From Vulcanimicrobiia bacterium (lineage in GTDB: Bacteria; Vulcanimicrobiota; Vulcanimicrobiia; Vulcanimicrobiales; Vulcanimicrobiaceae), in assembly GCA_025451135.1 (NCBI GenBank), contig JANWKW010000161.1, positions 1-12,265 of the forward strand: a DNA stretch of 12,265 nucleotides, given 5' to 3'. Shown one piece after another: positions 7,542-12,265 of this stretch. The number at the start of each line of letters is the position of its first letter. Positions within the stretch are counted from its first letter, which is position 1. Below the pieces are notes generated by a model, which saw only the letters and a list, made by a program, of their open reading frames with translations, had not been told where the DNA came from and did not search any database. The translations under genes were made by a program, and so were the position numbers.

Positions 7542-7906
7542 GCCGGGATCGCCTTGTACGCTCCGGCTTTACCGTCGGAATCGAGCTTGATCACGACGTT
7601 CATGTGGCCGCCGGTGAAGTCGGCGCGGTAGGTGTACTCGTTCTTGGCCGCGTCGCTGCTCAGGAGCGTCAGGCCCTCGTACGTGCCGAGCTTCTGCATG
7701 GCATCCGAGAGCGCCCCGACGGACGCCTTGGTGATGGTCGGCTTGAGCGAATCGTCCAGGTTGTTCTGGACGGTGCCGACGTCGTTTGCGATCACGGCTT
7801 TGGTGATCGTATCGGCGGTCGCTTGCGCCGCACCGTTACCGCCCCCGCCGCACGCCGCGAGGGCGGCGACGAAGACCGTCGCCGCCAGCGTTTTCGCTAT
7901 CTGCAT
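7538..7906 (-). CDS. Small lipoprotein, DUF3887/NTF2-like
   Basis: Predicted 122-residue membrane-anchored lipoprotein. The signal peptide ends in the lipobox LAAC with Cys19, followed by GGGG, the same signature as the first peptidase. The mature part (ADTITKAVIANDVGTVQNNL ..., LGTYEGL, YTYRADFTGGHMNVVIKLD, DGKAGAYKAIP) has the order of helix, LG-turn and paired strands seen in DUF3887-type NTF2-fold proteins; this match is from memory and moderate. Such domains often bind small molecules or cell-wall parts, but no catalytic residue is evident. The start lies three bases after the stop of the upstream gene, so the two form an operon read leftward. Its stop overlaps the LuxR gene stop in a shared CTAG. 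Confidence 0.8.
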   Translation of the reverse strand: MQIAKTLAATVFVAALAACGGGGNGAAQATADTITKAVIANDVGTVQNNLDDSLKPTITKASVGALSDAMQKLGTYEGLTLLSSDAAKNEYTYRADFTGGHMNVVIKLDSDGKAGAYKAIPA

Positions 7907-7909
7907 GCG

Positions 7910-8377
7910 CTAGAGGTCGCCCCAGCCGTACGCGACCGTCGCGACTTGCGGAGCCTTGGTCCCGCGAGCCTTGGCGGCCTTCGCGGCGAGCGCTGCCTGA
8001 TGCGGCGACGCGTAGCTCGCGTGGATGCCGGCGGCGGCGAGTTGCTGCTGCTGCTGGACGACGATCTGATGCTGGTACGCGACCTCTTTCTTGAGGTCGG
8101 CGTTCGCCGCGAGCTGCGCCATATAGGCCCGGTGCTCGGACGAGTAGGCGGCTTCCGCGTTGTTCGCCTGCTGCTGGCTCGCCGCGATGCGGCTCGAGTC
8201 CTCAGCGTACTTCTCGTGCACCTTGCGGTTGTGCTGGATGATCAAGTACGTGGCCAGCGCGCCGCCCAGGATGATGTTGCGCGTCGAGGCGGCGCCGTCG
8301 GCGTACGCTGCGACCGGCATACCGGTGGCGAGGACTGCCGCCATGGTCGTTCCGGCGAGTGCTTTCTTGAGGTTCAT
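7910..8377 (-). CDS. Exported coiled-coil protein of unknown function
   Basis: A 155-residue protein with a Sec signal peptide (LKKALAGTTMAAVLATG, probable cleavage after AYA26). A short hydrophobic stretch follows (34-47, NIILGGALATYLII) and could anchor it in the membrane. Residues about 52-115 are rich in Ala, Gln, Glu and Lys, suggest a coiled coil and include five consecutive Gln. The tail is Ala/Lys-rich and ends GWGDL. I do not recognise a family. It is the first gene of a leftward pair with the small lipoprotein. A GGGAGGG sequence lies 13 bases upstream, far for a ribosome binding site. A periplasmic or envelope structural role is plausible but unsupported. Confidence 0.75.
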   Translation of the reverse strand: MNLKKALAGTTMAAVLATGMPVAAYADGAASTRNIILGGALATYLIIQHNRKVHEKYAEDSSRIAASQQQANNAEAAYSSEHRAYMAQLAANADLKKEVAYQHQIVVQQQQQLAAAGIHASYASPHQAALAAKAAKARGTKAPQVATVAYGWGDL

Positions 8378-8382
8378 AAGGA

Positions 8383-8411
8383 ATTTTTTGCCCTCCCGGG
8401 CGGTGGGTCAA
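8383..8411 (-). promoter_or_regulatory. Candidate promoter for the leftward exported-protein pair
   Basis: Read leftward, TTGACC (8406-8411, five of six to the -35 consensus) is followed after 17 bases by AAAAAT (8383-8388, four of six to the -10 consensus). Transcription would then begin at about the ATG at 8377, implying a leaderless or nearly leaderless mRNA. The A tract is the only A+T-rich spot in this 60-base divergent gap. No comparable promoter is visible for the rightward operon starting at 8438. Confidence 0.35.
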
Positions 8412-8437
8412 ACCCTCTTCCGGGCGAAGCACCCGGT

Positions 8438-9325
8438 ATGGGAGAACGGATCGGCATCGTCGGCACCGGCCGCATGGGTGCCAATATCGCCCGGCGGCTG
8501 AAGGACGTCGGCTATGCGGTCGCTTGCGTCTACGACGTGCACGAAGCGAGCGCTCGCGCGCTCGCGGACGAACTGCAGACGACGGCGGCGACGACGCTTG
8601 GCGACGTCACCGTGAACGCGGACACGATTCTGACGGTCGTGAGCGACGACGCCGCCATGGAGGCGATCTTCGCGGAGTCGGGCGATAGCCTGCTCGACGG
8701 CTGCGCGGGCAGACTGTTCGTCAACTGCGCCACCGTGACGCCGGCGGTCCACGTCGAGGTCCAACGCCGCTGCGAGGCGCGCGGCGCACTCTCGCTCGAG
8801 GCATGCATGGCCAGCTCCATCCCGCAGGCGCGCGACGGGACGCTGTACCTGATGGTCGGCGGTCACCCCGCGGCGTTCGAACGCGCGAAGCCGATGCTGG
8901 AGAAGATGAGCGCCTCGTTGCGCTACGTCGGCGAGGCCGGGACGGCCGCGCAGGTCAAAGCGCTGGTGAACATGGTGATGAACATCAACACCGCGGGCCT
9001 GGCAGAAGGGCTCGGGCTGGGCGACGCGCTCGGACTCGATCTCGACATGCTGCGCGAGGTGTTCTCGCAGACCGGCGCCGCCTCGCGAGTGCTCGTCACC
9101 GACGGCGAAGACATGCAGAGGCGCGAACACGACACCTATTTCTCGGCGGCGCACGCCGCCAAAGACTCCGGCATCGCGCTCGCGCTCGCCCGCGACGCAG
9201 GCCTGGACCTTCCGCTCGCGCGCGCGACCTTCGAACAATACGAGACGATGAAGCGCTCGAACTTGGGCGAGCTGGACAAGTCCGGCATCGCCGAACTGAC
9301 GTTCAAATCGAGGAGACCGGCATGA
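8438..9325 (+). CDS. Beta-hydroxyacid dehydrogenase family (3-hydroxyisobutyrate dehydrogenase-like) oxidoreductase
   Basis: NAD(P)-dependent oxidoreductase of 295 residues, the usual family length. The Rossmann motif GIVGTGRMGANIARRL is at residues 5-20. The substrate-binding region SSIPQARDGTLYLMVGG and the catalytic lysine Lys174 in AAQVKALVNM (with Asn four residues later) are intact. Members oxidise beta-hydroxyacids such as 3-hydroxyisobutyrate or tartronate semialdehyde, or reduce short aldehyde acids; the exact substrate cannot be read from sequence. The start at 8438 matches the family N-terminus (MGERIGIVG). The frame is open far upstream, but only because of high G+C, so earlier starts are rejected. 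The stop overlaps the next start (ATGA), so it is the first gene of a three-gene operon. Confidence 0.93.
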   Translation: MGERIGIVGTGRMGANIARRLKDVGYAVACVYDVHEASARALADELQTTAATTLGDVTVNADTILTVVSDDAAMEAIFAESGDSLLDGCAGRLFVNCATVTPAVHVEVQRRCEARGALSLEACMASSIPQARDGTLYLMVGGHPAAFERAKPMLEKMSASLRYVGEAGTAAQVKALVNMVMNINTAGLAEGLGLGDALGLDLDMLREVFSQTGAASRVLVTDGEDMQRREHDTYFSAAHAAKDSGIALALARDAGLDLPLARATFEQYETMKRSNLGELDKSGIAELTFKSRRPA

Positions 9326-9768
9326 CCCAGACGCCCATCGTTCCCACCATCTCGTCCGGTACGGCCGGCCCGCTCGGTGCCGTCCACCTGCCGCGCTTCT
9401 GGCTCAAACAGACGCTCGATCGCGCCGGCAGGCTGGCGGAGGGCTACGACGCGTGCGGCGAAGGCTTCGACGCGCTGACGCTCGAGGACCTCAAGCTGGA
9501 TCGCGACGAGACGATCGCGTTCATCCGCGATACGCGCCCGACCTATATGCAGTTCGAGCGCTGGGTGCTCGACAAGAACGGCGGTTCGATCTCGCAGGGA
9601 GCGATCGACCGGCACAACGCCGCGATCCTCGGCTACGACCACGACGACGACAAGGCGGCGGCGATGCGGGCCGCGTCGGGCATCGCCGATCCCGACGTCG
9701 CGGACGCGGTCACGCTCAACGCGATCGAGGATCTGGACGAAGTCCATCGCGCGGTCGCGGGCGCGTGA
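9322..9768 (+). CDS. DUF5069-like protein
   Basis: A 148-residue soluble protein without signal peptide or membrane segment. The segment GPLGAVHLPRFWLKQTLDRAGRL (16-38) followed by EGYDACGEGFDALTLEDLKLD and the RDTRPTYMQFERWVL block matches the pattern I recall for DUF5069 (conserved LPR...K.RA near the N-terminus, a tyrosine-containing loop, and a W in the later helix). The function of that family is not established. A clear AGGAGA (9311-9316) sits five bases before the ATG, and the ATG overlaps the stop of the dehydrogenase by four bases. Translational coupling with the flanking enzymes suggests a shared pathway or a binding partner. The C-terminal half is acidic and helical (DHDDDKAAAMRAAS). 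Confidence 0.78.
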   Translation: MTQTPIVPTISSGTAGPLGAVHLPRFWLKQTLDRAGRLAEGYDACGEGFDALTLEDLKLDRDETIAFIRDTRPTYMQFERWVLDKNGGSISQGAIDRHNAAILGYDHDDDKAAAMRAASGIADPDVADAVTLNAIEDLDEVHRAVAGA

Positions 9769-10571
9769 TCGATCCCTCCGTCGCCCAGGAACGCGTCGCC
9801 CTCGACGACGGCGCGCAGACGACCTTCGAGCGCTGGGGCGAGACGGGCCCGCTCGTGGTGTGCGTGCACGGCATGACGAGTTCGCGAAAATCCTGGGAGC
9901 GGACGGCGCTCCATCTCAGCGACCGTTTCCGGGTCGTCGCCTACGACCAGCGCGGGCACGGGGATAGCGCCGGCGTTACCGGCCCGATGACGATCGCGCG
10001 CGCGGTGCGCGATCTGGAGAACGTGGTCGCGACGCTCGGCGAGACGCCGGACGCCCTGCTCGGGCACTCCTGGGGCGGCGCCGTCGCGATCCTGGCCGGC
10101 CGGTCGCTGCCGGTCGCGCGCGTCGCGGCGATCGATCCGGTGCTGCGCCACCTTCCGCAGCAGTGGTACCGCGAGATGCTCGAAGAGGTCGCGCCGATGT
10201 TCGCGCTCCAGGGCGCTGCGCGCGACGCGTACGTGCGCGAGGATTATGCGGCGTGGCCCGAGATCGACCGGGAGCGCAAGGTGCACGCGGTCGCGCGCAT
10301 GACGCTCGCGCCGCTGCACGGCCTGCGCGACGAGAACGACGAGCAGACCTGGGATCTGCTGCCGGCACTGGTCGACTATCCGAAACCGCTGCTCCTGGCG
10401 ATCGCCGATCCGGACGAATCGATCGTCGCGCCGGCCGATCTCGCGAGCGTCGAACGGCGGGCCGGAGACGCGGTGAAGATCGTGGTCTTCGAAGGCGAAG
10501 GCCACAATCTCCATCGGATGGCGTTCGACCGGTTCGCGGCCGAACTCGACGCGTTTCTGGCCGCCGGCTAG
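9765..10571 (+). CDS. Alpha/beta-hydrolase fold enzyme
   Basis: A 268-residue hydrolase starting at GTG, which overlaps the stop of the previous gene (GTGA). The start is fixed by that overlap and because the fold begins within 15 residues. Hallmarks in order: oxyanion HG in VCVHGMTSSRKSW, the strand YDQRGHGDS, the nucleophile elbow GHSWGG with Ser102, the probable acid Asp217 in IADPDESIV, and His247 in GEGHNLHR. The triad is complete, and a cap region lies at about 120-190. Such enzymes hydrolyse esters, lactones, C-C bonds or epoxides; the substrate here is unknown. As last gene of the operon with a hydroxyacid dehydrogenase, it may open a lactone or cleave an ester that releases the hydroxyacid (inference). 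The stop shares CTAG with the convergent gene. Confidence 0.92.
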   Translation: MIDPSVAQERVALDDGAQTTFERWGETGPLVVCVHGMTSSRKSWERTALHLSDRFRVVAYDQRGHGDSAGVTGPMTIARAVRDLENVVATLGETPDALLGHSWGGAVAILAGRSLPVARVAAIDPVLRHLPQQWYREMLEEVAPMFALQGAARDAYVREDYAAWPEIDRERKVHAVARMTLAPLHGLRDENDEQTWDLLPALVDYPKPLLLAIADPDESIVAPADLASVERRAGDAVKIVVFEGEGHNLHRMAFDRFAAELDAFLAAG

Positions 10572-11011
10572 GCGGCGTCCGCCTTCTCGAGCGGGCCGGC
10601 CTTGGCCAGCGGTCCCGCGTCGGTCGGCTCGTAGCCGCACGAGCGGATCAGTTCCATCACGACCGCCTTGGCCTGCGGGTCGTCGGCGCAGACCGGAATC
10701 GCATCGCCGGGTTCGGCGTCGGTTCCGAAGGCCTCGACCACGTGGGGTGAGTTGAGCTTGCGAGCCAGCTGCTCGGCGCCCGACAGGTCGTCCTCCGGTG
10801 CGTCGGTGGCGTCGATGACGACCGTATCGCCGAGTTGACCCATCTGGACGACGGTCTTGTCGACCTTGTCCCACGGGACGGCGATGACGACCACCTCGCT
10901 GGTGCGCACCTGGTCGTAGGGCGTACCGGACATCAGTTCGTGTCCGGCGTCGCGAAGAGCCCGCTCGATCCGTTCGGCACGCGGGCTGGTGCCGATGATT
11001 CCGATCTTCAT
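10568..11011 (-). CDS. Short NAD(P)-binding Rossmann protein, F420-dependent NADP oxidoreductase-like
   Basis: A 147-residue cytoplasmic protein. It opens MKIGIIGTSPRAERIERAL and contains VVVIAVPWDKVDKTV (about 41-55), TVVIDATDAPEDD and AEPGDAIPVCADDP, an order like that of F420:NADP oxidoreductases and related reductases. It is shorter than those enzymes (around 200 residues), and its first loop reads GxxGTSPRA instead of GxGxxG, so dinucleotide binding may be altered. The start at 11011 is chosen because the fold begins exactly there; upstream codons in the same frame (to 11158) are Arg-rich and run through the rpoC promoter and leader. Its stop overlaps the hydrolase stop. A role in redox metabolism next to the dehydrogenase operon is possible but unproven. 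Confidence 0.8.
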   Translation of the reverse strand: MKIGIIGTSPRAERIERALRDAGHELMSGTPYDQVRTSEVVVIAVPWDKVDKTVVQMGQLGDTVVIDATDAPEDDLSGAEQLARKLNSPHVVEAFGTDAEPGDAIPVCADDPQAKAVVMELIRSCGYEPTDAGPLAKAGPLEKADAA

Positions 11012-11033
11012 GCCGGTCTCGTACCCAGGCCGC

Positions 11034-11055
11034 CTGAGACGACACTGAGACGTTT
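11034..11055. promoter_or_regulatory. Direct repeat CTGAGACG with 11-bp period, candidate operator
   Basis: CTGAGACG occurs at 11034-11041 and again at 11045-11052, a period of 11 bases, so both copies lie on the same face of the DNA helix. It is between the leftward Rossmann gene start (11011) and the rpoC promoter -35 (11084), about 30 bases upstream of the latter. That position suits an activator for rpoC, or a repressor or activator for the leftward gene. No factor is known. Confidence 0.4.
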
Positions 11056-11083
11056 GTCGGAGCGGACGACGCGGCGCGGGATT

Positions 11084-11111
11084 TTGCCGAATCGGCCCTT
11101 TATGGTAAGAT
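11084..11111 (+). promoter_or_regulatory. Promoter of rpoC with extended -10
   Basis: A -35-like TTGCCG (11084-11089), a 16-base spacer and a -10-like TAAGAT (11106-11111) preceded by TGG, the extended -10 motif, are seen. Transcription should start near 11117-11118, just before the first helix of the leader. This supports rpoC expression independent of rpoB, about 9.5 kb away. Confidence 0.6.
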
Positions 11112-11121
11112 AAGCGTCTGC

Positions 11122-11224
11122 GTCCGAGCCCCGTGCACGGGGACCCGGCCGGAGGCAACGGTGGGCCCGCTTATGTGACCACATGAGAAATCGGGACCCT
11201 GCGTAAGCCCCGTCGGAATCGGAC
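11122..11224 (+). ncRNA. Structured 5' leader of rpoC, candidate cis-regulatory RNA
   Basis: About 120 untranslated bases separate the predicted transcript start from rpoC. They fold by eye into three parts. P1 pairs GTCCGA (11122-11127) with TCGGAC (11219-11224). P2 is the palindrome CCCCGTGCACGGGG (11129-11142). P3 is a long interrupted stem: CGG 11150-11152 with 11210-11212, GGC 11154-11156 with 11207-11209, ACG 11158-11160 with 11202-11204, GGG 11163-11165 with 11197-11199, and CCCG 11166-11169 with CGGG 11192-11195. It is topped by a loop with a small ATGT/ACAT pair. P1 closes six bases before the GGAG ribosome binding site. The interrupted stem with asymmetric A-rich internal loops recalls ribosomal-protein leaders such as the L10 leader, which normally sits before rplJ. 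That resemblance is a weak inference. Confidence 0.5.
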
Positions 11225-11239
11225 TGTACGGAGTATCAG

Positions 11240-12265
<1,026 letters not shown>

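Noticed and set aside
5273..8437. Long open frame running through the LuxR gene into the dehydrogenase gene
   Set aside because: Its translation is Arg-rich low-complexity shadow of the LuxR frame; the dehydrogenase fold starts at 8438.
11012..11158. N-terminal extension of the short Rossmann protein to an ATG at 11158
   Set aside because: The extension is Arg-rich, unlike the family, and covers the rpoC promoter and leader; the fold starts at 11011.
1566..11239. Genomic island or prophage explanation for the block between rpoB and rpoC
   Set aside because: No transposase, integrase, phage gene, tRNA or attachment repeat was seen, and base composition looks like the flanks; only the repeated hairpin hints at mobility.

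Overview
The window is a GC-rich bacterial chromosome segment (by eye well over 60% G+C) with dense genes and short gaps. It starts inside rpoB (RNA polymerase beta) and ends inside rpoC (beta'), both on the + strand. These two genes are normally adjacent and co-transcribed. Here 9,674 bases (1566-11239) carrying nine other genes separate them. The RNA polymerase sequences look bacterial and Bacillus/Terrabacteria-like. The mix of sedolisin (S53) peptidases, GGGG-type lipoproteins, a MalT-like LuxR regulator and DUF5069 would fit an uncultured lineage such as Eremiobacterota (WPS-2) or a relative, but that placement is inference.

Layout. 3-1565: 3' part of rpoB, ending in a long acidic tail and followed at once by a hairpin terminator. 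1644-2903 and 3014-4786: two exported S53 sedolisin-type serine-carboxyl peptidases. The first is a lipoprotein with five 24-bp tandem repeats and no propeptide; the second is a full-length enzyme with propeptide. 4791-4928: a 45-residue Cys/His-rich protein, probably zinc-binding, followed by a near-copy of the rpoB terminator hairpin. 4980-7541: a large ATPase-TPR-LuxR transcription factor. 7538-8377 (- strand): a two-gene unit for a small lipoprotein and an exported coiled-coil protein. 8438-10571: a tight three-gene operon with 4-base overlaps, encoding a beta-hydroxyacid dehydrogenase-like Rossmann enzyme, a DUF5069-like protein and an alpha/beta hydrolase. 10568-11011 (- strand): a small F420/NADP-oxidoreductase-like Rossmann protein. 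11012-11239: a regulatory region for rpoC with an 11-bp-period direct repeat, an extended -10 promoter and a multi-helix 5' leader. 11240-12265: the 5' part of rpoC, starting at TTG.

How the parts work together. rpoB has its own terminator and rpoC its own promoter and structured leader, so the two large polymerase subunits are probably transcribed separately and must be balanced in another way. The leader is the strongest candidate here for an undescribed regulatory element. The intervening genes look like ordinary chromosomal genes: no transposase, integrase, tRNA or CRISPR was seen. Their functions are secretion and proteolysis, regulation, and small-molecule metabolism. TAG is the stop codon in eight of the ten complete or 3'-complete genes that are not followed by an overlapping or abutting start, TGA is used in the other places, and TAA is never used. 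Two convergent gene pairs each overlap through a shared CTAG.
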